Origin: Bacteroides sp.
GTDB lineage: Bacteria; Bacteroidota; Bacteroidia; Bacteroidales; Bacteroidaceae
NCBI GenBank assembly: GCA_030152865.1
Contig: JASLIW010000028.1
Coordinates: forward strand, 1-12,539
Direction of reading: 5' to 3'
DNA: 12,539 nt
Below, one piece after another: positions 1-5,793 of this stretch. The notes under the pieces were generated by a model. The model had not been told where the DNA came from. It made no database searches and saw only the letters and a program-made list of their open reading frames with translations. How positions within the stretch are numbered: the first letter of the stretch is position 1; each line of letters begins with the position of its first letter. The position numbers were made by a program, and so were the translations under genes.

Positions 1-107
1 TGATCTTCCATAGATAAAATCTCCCGCAAGATCAGCACACGCATAGCAGTAGGACGTATATTACGCTCTTCCAGTCTTTTTTCAATAGATTCGTTGGTAC
101 ACATCAT
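1..107 (-). CDS. Fur-family transcriptional regulator, N-terminal fragment (cut by window edge)
   Basis: Reading the minus strand from the ATG at 107 gives 35 open codons with no stop before the window edge, starting MMCTNESIEKRLEERNIRPT and continuing AMRVLILREILSMED. The pattern of a short acidic/basic lead, then (I/R)RPTAMR and a hydrophobic helix, is the N-terminal helix of Fur/PerR/Zur metal- or peroxide-responsive repressors in Bacteroidota. The metal ligands and recognition helix lie outside the window, so the subtype (Fur, PerR or Zur) cannot be told. A second in-frame ATG at 104 is an equally possible start. The gene follows the B3/4-domain gene by 52 bp on the same strand and could be read from the same transcript. 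The family call rests on a short stretch only. Confidence 0.72.
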   Translation of the reverse strand, partial: MMCTNESIEKRLEERNIRPTAMRVLILREILSMED

Positions 108-122
108 TATTGTTCTCTTTAT

Positions 123-150
123 ACTCTAAACAAATAAAACAGCTTAGAGT
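123..150. repeat. 7-bp inverted repeat between the B3/4 gene and the Fur-family gene
   Basis: ACTCTAA (123-129) and TTAGAGT (144-150) are perfect inverted copies with a 14-nt A-rich spacer. The element lies just upstream of the Fur-family start codon. It could be a weak hairpin ending the upstream transcript or a binding site for the regulator itself. Neither a clear U-tract nor a recognisable Fur or PerR box is visible, so the role is open. Confidence 0.35.
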
Positions 151-159
151 TGCACCTAT

Positions 160-843
160 TTAACGGTAAAAGCAGGTAGCTATCTGCTCTGCTTGAGCAT
201 AAGTCTTTAGGAGCTGAATGCTGTAATCTACTGCTTCCTTTAAGCCCTCTTCACCACTGTAAGCATTAATTAAAACCAAAAGCTGAGTCGTATTTATAGA
301 TAGCTTAGTGCGCTCTTCATCGCTCGTTGGAGTACCAATACCGCCCACTTGATCTCGGTAAACAGGGAGCCCTTCAATATTTAACAAACCCCGACCTATC
401 CCCTCAAAGACTTCGCCAGACTTACCAATACCCAATACAAGTTCAGCACCCTCAATTTGAGCAGCATCAAAGCCACCCATAGAATATCCACTCACGATAG
501 AGACAAGATTAATTAAATCTACCAAGGTGTTGATTTGGTATAAAGACTGTCCTTTTAGTATTCTTCGACGCAGAGCCTCAGCTGCTGGACGATAGCGATT
601 AGGATCTTTACCACACTTCTTATATACTGTGCGAGTAGCATCTATAGTTCTTAATTCTTTGATTTTTGGAATTGTCAGTGTCTCTTTTAATTGCTTTCCA
701 AAATCTTCTATTTCACCCCATAGAGGTTCACAAAACTTTGTATTTCTTACATTTGCACTTATAGCAGCTCCAACAAACTCTGGAGCAACCTGCTTTAAAT
801 CTTCTGAAACTGATATATTAAATCTCATCTTATCCTTTTCCAT
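160..843 (-). CDS. B3/4-domain protein (PheT editing-domain-like)
   Basis: Free-standing protein of 227 residues resembling the B3/4 domain of the phenylalanyl-tRNA synthetase beta subunit (COG3382-type). The signature is around residues 71-94: R71, Y74, KKCGKDPNRYRPAAEALRRR, followed by NTLVDLINLVSI and a GGIGTPTSDEERT segment (167-179). In PheT this domain clears tyrosine from mischarged tRNA-Phe; a trans-editing or amino-acid-binding role for the stand-alone form is only inference. There is no signal peptide, so it is cytosolic. The start is uncertain. The ATG at 843 overlaps pgeF by 14 bp. An ATG five codons on (828) lies one base past the pgeF stop codon and has an AAGGAT motif just upstream, which suits translational coupling. 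Confidence 0.8.
   Translation of the reverse strand: MEKDKMRFNISVSEDLKQVAPEFVGAAISANVRNTKFCEPLWGEIEDFGKQLKETLTIPKIKELRTIDATRTVYKKCGKDPNRYRPAAEALRRRILKGQSLYQINTLVDLINLVSIVSGYSMGGFDAAQIEGAELVLGIGKSGEVFEGIGRGLLNIEGLPVYRDQVGGIGTPTSDEERTKLSINTTQLLVLINAYSGEEGLKEAVDYSIQLLKTYAQAEQIATCFYR
826..843 (-). promoter_or_regulatory. Overlapping stop/start junction with candidate Shine-Dalgarno (pgeF to B3/4 gene)
   Basis: On the minus strand the end of pgeF reads GGAAAAGGATAAGATG. TAA (832-830) ends pgeF, and the ATG at 828-826 begins after a single G, with AAGGAT a few bases upstream as a possible ribosome-binding site. A ribosome finishing pgeF could restart directly. This favours residue 6 of the longer reading as the true start of the B3/4 protein, though the ATG at 843 remains possible. 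Confidence 0.5.
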
Positions 844-1648
844 TTAATTGAATGCCAGTAATTATTCGTCCTGAGGATATACCCAATCGACGTGCTGAAA
901 AAAACTCTTGATGACGATGGTAGGTGCATATTTGAGCACAAGAGATATGTTGTTCTAATACACCTAAGTCTAAAAGTAATCGCTTGTTGGCTTTCCACAA
1001 ATCCAAATGGTATTTCTGTGTCTGTTTATTCCACCAAGCGAGTTCTTCCAAGTCAAAATGGGCTGTCCGAAAGGCCTCTACAACTTCATCACCCACCTCA
1101 AAGGCAGCTAAGGAGATACTTGGCCCAATACAACACAGCAAGTCTTTTGCTTGGCAACCAAAAGTACTAAACATGAGCTGTACCGTTTTAGAGAGAAGCT
1201 GTGAAACAGTACCTCTCCACCCAGCATGAACAACTCCCACAGCCTGTTTGACTGGATCATACAAACTTATAGGTACACAGTCGGCCGTAGCTATCGTAAG
1301 CAGGACCTCTCTTTCTTGACTTATGAGGGCATCTACTCCGTGGAGCTTCTCCTTTTGAGCCTCTGGTGATAGAGCTAGAAAAGCCTCATCAATGCAAGCT
1401 ATACAATCGCCGTGCGTTTGATAGGGTATGATGATTTGCTTAGGCTCACTAGGGAAATAAGACCGTAGGTGATTCCAGTTTTTATCAACCAGTTCTTTCC
1501 TGTCTCCCGAATAGTAAGAACCGTTCATGGAGGCATAGTTGGCTTGACTAAAGCCACCTTGGCGTGATGTCGTAAAATGAAAGATGTCGGGGTAGCTTTT
1601 TAATAAGCTAAACCCCAACATCTCTTTTTTATGTGTCAGATAAAACAT
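830..1648 (-). CDS. pgeF: Peptidoglycan editing factor PgeF (YfiH/Cu-oxidase_4 family)
   Basis: Cytosolic metalloprotein of the YfiH/DUF152 family, formerly called polyphenol oxidase or multicopper laccase. The E. coli member removes wrongly added L-serine from UDP-MurNAc-L-Ser and so keeps L-alanine at position 1 of the peptidoglycan stem peptide. At 272 residues the length is normal. The metal/catalytic triad is present: H79 in QTHG, C124 in TADCVP and H141 in HAGWRGT, followed by CIGPSI (173-178) and the C-terminal FFSARRLGISSGRI block (249-262). The start at 1648 lies 8 bp after the obgE stop. A second in-frame ATG (residue 10, near 1621), preceded by AAAAGAG, would also give a family-like MLGFSLL start. 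It sits third or fourth in the hpt-adk-obgE-pgeF operon. Confidence 0.93.
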   Translation of the reverse strand: MFYLTHKKEMLGFSLLKSYPDIFHFTTSRQGGFSQANYASMNGSYYSGDRKELVDKNWNHLRSYFPSEPKQIIIPYQTHGDCIACIDEAFLALSPEAQKEKLHGVDALISQEREVLLTIATADCVPISLYDPVKQAVGVVHAGWRGTVSQLLSKTVQLMFSTFGCQAKDLLCCIGPSISLAAFEVGDEVVEAFRTAHFDLEELAWWNKQTQKYHLDLWKANKRLLLDLGVLEQHISCAQICTYHRHQEFFSARRLGISSGRIITGIQLNGKG

Positions 1649-1656
1649 ACTTTACA

Positions 1657-2781
1657 CTATTCTTCCTCATATTCAAAGTCGACATCTTCGTCGTCTTCTA
1701 TGTCTTCGTAGGTGTATTCAATATCAAACGTTTCTTCCTCCTCTTTTCGCACTTCAATAGGAGCATGAACGATTTCCATTGATTTATCTTCTTTATTTAA
1801 CTCTTCCCAAATGATGTCTTTAAGCTGAGTTATATTGTAATTGGTTACAGCAGAAATAAACAGATGAGGTACATCTTCTGGCAAGGTAGGCTCCAACAAC
1901 TCCATTAATTCCTCATCCAAGATATCAGACTTGGTTATGGCCAGTACCCTACGCTTATCTAGCATATCAGGATTAAAAGCCTTCAACTCATTGAGCAAAA
2001 TCTCATACTCTTTGCGGATATCATCTGCATCGGCAGGTACCATAAAGAGAAGCAAGGAGTTACGCTCAATATGTCGTAAAAAACGCAAGCCCAAACCCTT
2101 ACCTTCACTAGCTCCCTCTATAATACCAGGTATATCAGCCATGACAAAGGATTTATGGTCACGATAAGACACCATACCTAAGTTAGGCTCCATGGTAGTG
2201 AAGGGATAGTTGGCAATCTTGGGCTTTGCAGCCGAAACAACAGAAAGCAATGTAGATTTTCCTGCATTTGGAAATCCTACTAAACCAACATCTGCCAATA
2301 ATTTGAGCTCTAATACAACCCTCATTTCTTGGAGAGGTTCTCCTGGCTGAGAGTAACGAGGAGCTTGATTCGTTGAGGTTTTAAAACGGGTATTCCCCAT
2401 ACCTCCACGACCTCCACGAAGTAAAATTACTTCTTGCCCGTGCTCGGTTACGTCACATACGTACTCCCCAGTTTCGCCATTGTAAACAACTGTACCACAA
2501 GGTACCTCTATCACCTTGTCTTTACCATCCTTTCCGAATCGGTTGTTTGCACTTCCAGACTCGCCATGTTCCGCAAAGATGTGGCGCTCGTAGCGAAGGT
2601 GAAGCAAAGTCCAGTAGTTTCGATTTCCACGTAGGATAACATGGCCACCTCTTCCTCCATCACCACCATCAGGTCCTCCTTTGGGAACATACTTCTCGCG
2701 TCTCATATGAGTAGAACCTCTTCCTCCCTTACCTGAGCGGCAATATATTTTCACATAATCTACAAAGTTAGATTCAGCCAT
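1657..2781 (-). CDS. obgE: GTPase ObgE/CgtA
   Basis: Essential Obg-family GTPase acting in late assembly of the 50S ribosomal subunit and linked to the stringent response. The 374-residue protein has the glycine-rich Obg fold (about 1-158, with GKGGRGS, GGPDGGDGGRGGHV and RGGRGGMGN). The G domain follows: G1 GFPNAGKST (169-177), switch I YPFTTMEPNLG (192-202), G3 DIPG (216-219), G4 as TKSD (283-286) instead of canonical NKxD, and G5 SAV (310-312). The TKSD form is, as far as I know, usual in Bacteroidota. The last 28 residues (347-374) form a highly acidic Glu/Asp tail. The start at 2781 (MAESNFVDYVKI) matches the family N terminus. It follows adk by 86 bp, a gap that contains a hairpin. Confidence 0.97.
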   Translation of the reverse strand: MAESNFVDYVKIYCRSGKGGRGSTHMRREKYVPKGGPDGGDGGRGGHVILRGNRNYWTLLHLRYERHIFAEHGESGSANNRFGKDGKDKVIEVPCGTVVYNGETGEYVCDVTEHGQEVILLRGGRGGMGNTRFKTSTNQAPRYSQPGEPLQEMRVVLELKLLADVGLVGFPNAGKSTLLSVVSAAKPKIANYPFTTMEPNLGMVSYRDHKSFVMADIPGIIEGASEGKGLGLRFLRHIERNSLLLFMVPADADDIRKEYEILLNELKAFNPDMLDKRRVLAITKSDILDEELMELLEPTLPEDVPHLFISAVTNYNITQLKDIIWEELNKEDKSMEIVHAPIEVRKEEEETFDIEYTYEDIEDDEDVDFEYEEE

Positions 2782-2812
2782 ATTATTATTATTTTAAATC
2801 GTTATTCAAACA

Positions 2813-2852
2813 AAGTGCGACAAAGCTGAGATACCCCACCCCTGTCGCACTT
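2813..2852. repeat. Hairpin between adk and obgE (10-bp perfect arms)
   Basis: AAGTGCGACA (2813-2822) and TGTCGCACTT (2843-2852) are perfect inverted copies with a 20-nt loop. On the transcribed minus strand the loop starts GGGGTGGGG, and the second arm runs into TTTGTTTGAATAA, only a poor U-tract. It could be a partial terminator that lowers obgE expression relative to adk, an RNA processing or stabilising hairpin, or a leader structure for obgE. No good TAnnTTTG promoter was found between it and obgE; TTTGTTTG just after the second arm is one mismatch away. Confidence 0.6.
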
Positions 2853-2867
2853 AATATACCTTAGGTT

Positions 2868-3437
2868 TTATAAATTATCAATTGTTTCTGCAATACTTGC
2901 AAAAATATCTTCCATTGAACCTAATCCATTAATGTGAGCATGCAGCCCCTCATTCTTATACCAGTCGATAAGTGGAGCAGTTTGTGAGTGATAAACAGTT
3001 AAACGTTTTTTGATTGTTTCTTCATTGTCATCAGCTCGACCAGACTCCTTCCCTCTCTTAATCAGACGATCCATCAATTCTTCTTCAGGAACATCTAACT
3101 CTAACATTACAGAGATACGCTGACCACGTTTTTCCAACATATCCTTCAAGGCTTCTGCCTGAGGAATAGTACGTGGGAACCCATCAAAAATAACTCCTTT
3201 ACTATCTTCAAAGCTATCAAAAACAGAAGCTAAGATATCAATCATCAATGAATCAGGGATCAACTGACCTTGATCAATGTATCCTTTAGCTGTTTGTCCA
3301 AGCTCTGTACCTTTCTTGATTTCACCTCTTAGTACATCACCTGTAGAAATGTGGTTTAAGTTGTATTTTTCTACAATACGCTCACTTTGAGTACCTTTAC
3401 CTGAGCCTGGAGCTCCAAAAATTACGATATTTAACAT
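2868..3437 (-). CDS. adk: Adenylate kinase, short-LID type
   Basis: Catalyses ATP + AMP to 2 ADP in the cytosol and is essential for adenine nucleotide balance. The 189-residue protein carries the P-loop GAPGSGKGT (8-16), the AMP-binding STGDVLR region (31-37), DGFPRT (85-90) and the R134/D136/D137 cluster in the lid. The lid is short (about 127-140: KRGKESGRADDNEET) with no zinc-binding cysteine insert, so this is the short-lid variant that gives about 190 rather than 214-220 residues. It is separated from hpt by only 20 bp and read from the same strand, so both purine enzymes are likely cotranscribed. The start at 3437 places the P-loop at the usual distance from the N terminus. Confidence 0.97.
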   Translation of the reverse strand: MLNIVIFGAPGSGKGTQSERIVEKYNLNHISTGDVLRGEIKKGTELGQTAKGYIDQGQLIPDSLMIDILASVFDSFEDSKGVIFDGFPRTIPQAEALKDMLEKRGQRISVMLELDVPEEELMDRLIKRGKESGRADDNEETIKKRLTVYHSQTAPLIDWYKNEGLHAHINGLGSMEDIFASIAETIDNL

Positions 3438-3457
3438 GATCTATATTTTAAATTATT

Positions 3458-3994
3458 TTACTCTACAACAGTATAAATATGACGGAGATTACGTGCATAG
3501 CCATCATAATCCAAGCCATAACCTAGAATAAAGTCATTGGGAATATTAAATGCAACATAATTAATATTCAAATCCACTTTTAATTTCTCAGGTTTTACTA
3601 ATAAAGAGGCAATGTAAATATCTTTAGGGTTGCGAGTTCCTAAAGTATCTAACAACCTTTGCATCGTTAAGCCAGTATCTACAATATCTTCAACAATTAC
3701 AATTGTTCGGTTGGTTATATCTTCATTTAAGCCTATTACTTCCTTTACCTGCCCTGTTGAGGCAACACCCTCATAGGAGGCCAACTTAACAAAGGATACC
3801 TGACAAGGGATAGTTATATGCTTCATCAAATCGGCAGTAAACATAAAGGACCCATTGAGTACACTAATAAAAAGAGGGTTTTTATCTGCCAAATCTTTAT
3901 TTATTTCTTGGGCTACACGAGCTACTTCTTGGGCTATTTTTTCTTCAGGAATTGATACAACGAATTCCTTATCTAATACTTTAATACGATCCAT
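3458..3994 (-). CDS. hpt: Hypoxanthine phosphoribosyltransferase
   Basis: Purine-salvage enzyme joining hypoxanthine (and usually guanine) to PRPP, giving IMP or GMP and pyrophosphate. The 178 residues are typical. Visible motifs are LNGS (46-49), the flexible-loop SYEG (73-76), the PRPP-binding loop IVIVEDIVDTGLT (98-110), a KPEK segment (134-137) and the C-terminal FILGYGLDYDGYARNL region (155-170) that closes over the purine. It is the first gene of the minus-strand housekeeping operon, ahead of adk, obgE and pgeF. A TATTTTTG box lies about 28 bp before the start codon. No strong Shine-Dalgarno is visible before the ATG at 3994, which is common in this phylum. Confidence 0.96.
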   Translation of the reverse strand: MDRIKVLDKEFVVSIPEEKIAQEVARVAQEINKDLADKNPLFISVLNGSFMFTADLMKHITIPCQVSFVKLASYEGVASTGQVKEVIGLNEDITNRTIVIVEDIVDTGLTMQRLLDTLGTRNPKDIYIASLLVKPEKLKVDLNINYVAFNIPNDFILGYGLDYDGYARNLRHIYTVVE

Positions 3995-4021
3995 AACTGG
4001 CTGTTAGTTTTTTATGTGATG

Positions 4022-4029
4022 CAAAAATA
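4022..4029 (-). promoter_or_regulatory. Candidate hpt promoter, Bacteroidota -7 box
   Basis: The minus strand reads TATTTTTG here, a full match to the Bacteroidota TAnnTTTG -7 element, about 28 bp ahead of the hpt ATG. Transcription would start near 4016 and leave a leader of about 20 nt. No convincing TTG was found at the -33 position. It would drive hpt-adk-obgE-pgeF and perhaps the genes beyond. Confidence 0.5.
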
Positions 4030-4117
4030 CAATTTTAATCCAGTCTAAGGAAAGATTAAAGCTCAAAATATTATAGTTTATGGCAACTGTTCTAAAAAAC
4101 AGAAGGATCTATCGGGC

Positions 4118-4151
4118 TTATCCAAATTATAGCGCTGGATAAATTGGATAA
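4118..4151. promoter_or_regulatory. 34-bp hyphenated palindrome, candidate operator for the GH109 gene
   Basis: Left arm TTATCCAAATTAT (4118-4130) and right arm ATAAATTGGATAA (4139-4151) are inverted copies matching at 12 of 13 positions. They flank an 8-bp spacer AGCGCTGG whose first six bases are themselves palindromic. GGATAA also occurs as a direct repeat at 4137-4142 and 4146-4151. The right arm covers the candidate -33 TTG (4144-4146), so a dimeric protein bound here would compete with RNA polymerase. A cruciform or hairpin role is less likely because the site seems to lie upstream of transcription. Confidence 0.5.
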
Positions 4152-4174
4152 AGTTTAGACTGTTTGTATATTTA
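4144..4174 (+). promoter_or_regulatory. Candidate promoter of the GH109 gene (TTG-N20-TATATTTA)
   Basis: TTG (4144-4146), 20 bp, then TATATTTA (4167-4174), one mismatch from the Bacteroidota TAnnTTTG box. The start of transcription would be near 4180, giving a leader of about 100 nt before the ATG at 4284. The -33 element lies inside the palindrome described separately. No Shine-Dalgarno precedes the ATG (AACAAACC). Confidence 0.42.
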
Positions 4175-4283
4175 TGACCGCAATGATGAGCATGTATCGA
4201 AGTCGGTATTTAAGGCAGTAACAAGTAAATATCTTGCATCATCACAGAACATTAAGTACATGTAATTTTAAATCTAACAAACC

Positions 4284-5696
4284 ATGATTAAACAACTAAA
4301 AGCCTTGTGTCTGGGAGTTGCCCTGCTTAGCTTGGCCGCTTGTGGACAAGTACAAGGTAGCTCAAACGCTCAAAGTTATGAACCCATCAAGACTCTTATC
4401 CCTGAGCGACCTGCTGGACAAGAAGACGTTATTGGTCTAACAGCTCCTAAGCTAGAAACTGTACGAGTAGGATTTATAGGTCTGGGTATGAGAGGCCCAG
4501 GAGCCGTACAACGCTTCACTCATATACCAGGAACAGAAGTAGTAGCGCTTTGCGATGTTCGTCCTGAACGCGTAGAATACACACAGAAAATATTAGAAAA
4601 AGCTGGCTTGCCTAAGGCTGCAGAGTATGCAGGTGAAGCAGACTCGTGGAAAGCACTCTGTGAAAGAGATGATATTGACCTTGTTTACATAGCTACAGAC
4701 TGGGAACACCATGTGCCTATGGCTATTTATGCTATGGAGCATGGCAAACACACTGCTATTGAGGTGCCAGCAGCTATGAACTTAGATGATATCTGGGCAC
4801 TTATTAACACCTCCGAAAAAACCAGAAAGCACTGTATGCAGCTTGAAAACTGCGTATATGATTTCTTTGAATTAACCACTTTAAATATGGCTCAACAAGG
4901 CCTATTTGGTGAAATACTTCACGTAGAAGGTTCATATATACACAATCTTGAACCCTTCTGGGCAGCCTATTGGAACAACTGGAGATTAAAATACAACAAG
5001 GAACACCGAGGTGACGTATATGCAACACATGGTATTGGACCTGCTTGTCAACTACTCAATATACACCGTGGTGATAAGATGAACTACCTCGTTGCTATGG
5101 ATACAAAATCAGTAAATGGCCGTAAAAACTGGGAAAAACTTCAAGGAGAAGAGCCTGATGATTTCCAGAATGGCGATCACACACTGACCTTGATCCGTAC
5201 GGAGAAAGAAAAAACACTTCATATTCAGCATAATGTGATGACTCCACGTCCTTATAGTCGTATGTATCAACTCACAGGGACAAAGGGGTTTGCTAATAAG
5301 TATCCTGTTGAAGGCTATGTATTAGAGCCAGAGCAAGTAGATCCAGACTTAGTTCCTAATCATGAAGATTTAGATTCTCATGGGTTTGTTCCCAACGATG
5401 TAAAAAAAGCGTTAATGAACAAGTACAAACACCCTATTCATGTAGAACTAGAAGAAACAGCTAAAAAAGTTGGTGGACATGGTGGTATGGACTTCATCAT
5501 GGACTACCGCTTGGTATACTGCTTACAAAACGGTCTTCCACTTGATATGGATGTGTATGACTTAGCAGAATGGTGCTGTCTGGGCGAACTAACTAAGATA
5601 TCTATTGAAAACAACTCTGCACCCGTAGAGGTTCCTGATTTCACAAGAGGAGGATGGAACAAGCTTCAAGGGTACAAACATGCGTTTGCTCAATAA
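4284..5696 (+). CDS. GH109-family glycosidase lipoprotein (alpha-N-acetylgalactosaminidase type)
   Basis: A Gfo/Idh/MocA-fold enzyme of family GH109, which cleaves glycosidic bonds by an NAD-dependent oxidation/elimination route. The best-known member removes terminal alpha-GalNAc from the blood-group A determinant. The 470 residues begin with a lipoprotein signal peptide with lipobox SLAAC (modified Cys20). Next comes the NAD-binding GFIGLGMRG (63-71), then ATDWEHH (137-143), ENCVYD (188-193, Y192) and RGDVYATHGIGP (242-253, Y246 and H249), matching the active-site tyrosines and histidine of the family, and GGHGGMD (397-403). The residues after Cys20 (GQVQGSS) lack the acidic cluster used for surface export, so a periplasm-facing lipoprotein is inferred. 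Exact substrate specificity within GH109 cannot be read from sequence. Confidence 0.88.
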   Translation: MIKQLKALCLGVALLSLAACGQVQGSSNAQSYEPIKTLIPERPAGQEDVIGLTAPKLETVRVGFIGLGMRGPGAVQRFTHIPGTEVVALCDVRPERVEYTQKILEKAGLPKAAEYAGEADSWKALCERDDIDLVYIATDWEHHVPMAIYAMEHGKHTAIEVPAAMNLDDIWALINTSEKTRKHCMQLENCVYDFFELTTLNMAQQGLFGEILHVEGSYIHNLEPFWAAYWNNWRLKYNKEHRGDVYATHGIGPACQLLNIHRGDKMNYLVAMDTKSVNGRKNWEKLQGEEPDDFQNGDHTLTLIRTEKEKTLHIQHNVMTPRPYSRMYQLTGTKGFANKYPVEGYVLEPEQVDPDLVPNHEDLDSHGFVPNDVKKALMNKYKHPIHVELEETAKKVGGHGGMDFIMDYRLVYCLQNGLPLDMDVYDLAEWCCLGELTKISIENNSAPVEVPDFTRGGWNKLQGYKHAFAQ

Positions 5697-5721
5697 ACCA
5701 CCCATTAAGAATTTATGATAT

Positions 5722-5758
5722 TAAGTACAGGCCTATTCTTGTATAGTGCCTGTACTTA
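5722..5758 (+). terminator. Hairpin between the GH109 and GH2 genes (11-bp perfect stem)
   Basis: TAAGTACAGGC (5722-5732) and GCCTGTACTTA (5748-5758) pair perfectly. Inside the 15-nt loop, CTAT (5733-5736) can pair with ATAG (5743-5746) to lengthen the stem with one bulged base. It lies 25 bp after the GH109 stop and 35 bp before the GH2 start. The following sequence (CTGTATTAAC) has no good U-tract, so it may be a leaky terminator or a structure shielding the GH109 mRNA end rather than a full stop. Confidence 0.55.
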
Positions 5759-5793
5759 CTGTATTAACTATACGAACAAATAATTAGTAAACT

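Larger units (their letters stand above)
3995..4283. other. Divergent intergenic region between hpt and the GH109 gene
   Basis: This 289-bp non-coding stretch is the longest in the window. It holds a candidate hpt promoter (minus strand), a 34-bp hyphenated palindrome, a candidate promoter for the GH109 gene, and a leader of roughly 100 nt. No RNA gene or riboswitch fold was recognised. The only ORF of note is a 12-codon frame (4183-4221), for which there is no supporting evidence. Confidence 0.8.

Noticed and set aside
629..1229. Plus-strand open frames of 72-92 codons opposite the B3/4 and pgeF genes
   Set aside because: They lie antisense to well-supported conserved genes, have no recognisable domains and look like frame shadows.
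4087..4102. Short inverted repeat CTGTT/AACAG upstream of the palindrome
   Set aside because: Five-base arms around a 6-nt spacer are expected by chance in AT-rich intergenic DNA.
4183..4221. Twelve-codon open frame in the leader of the GH109 gene, starting with a double ATG
   Set aside because: Too short to judge, no ribosome-binding site, no recognisable leader-peptide composition; such frames arise by chance.
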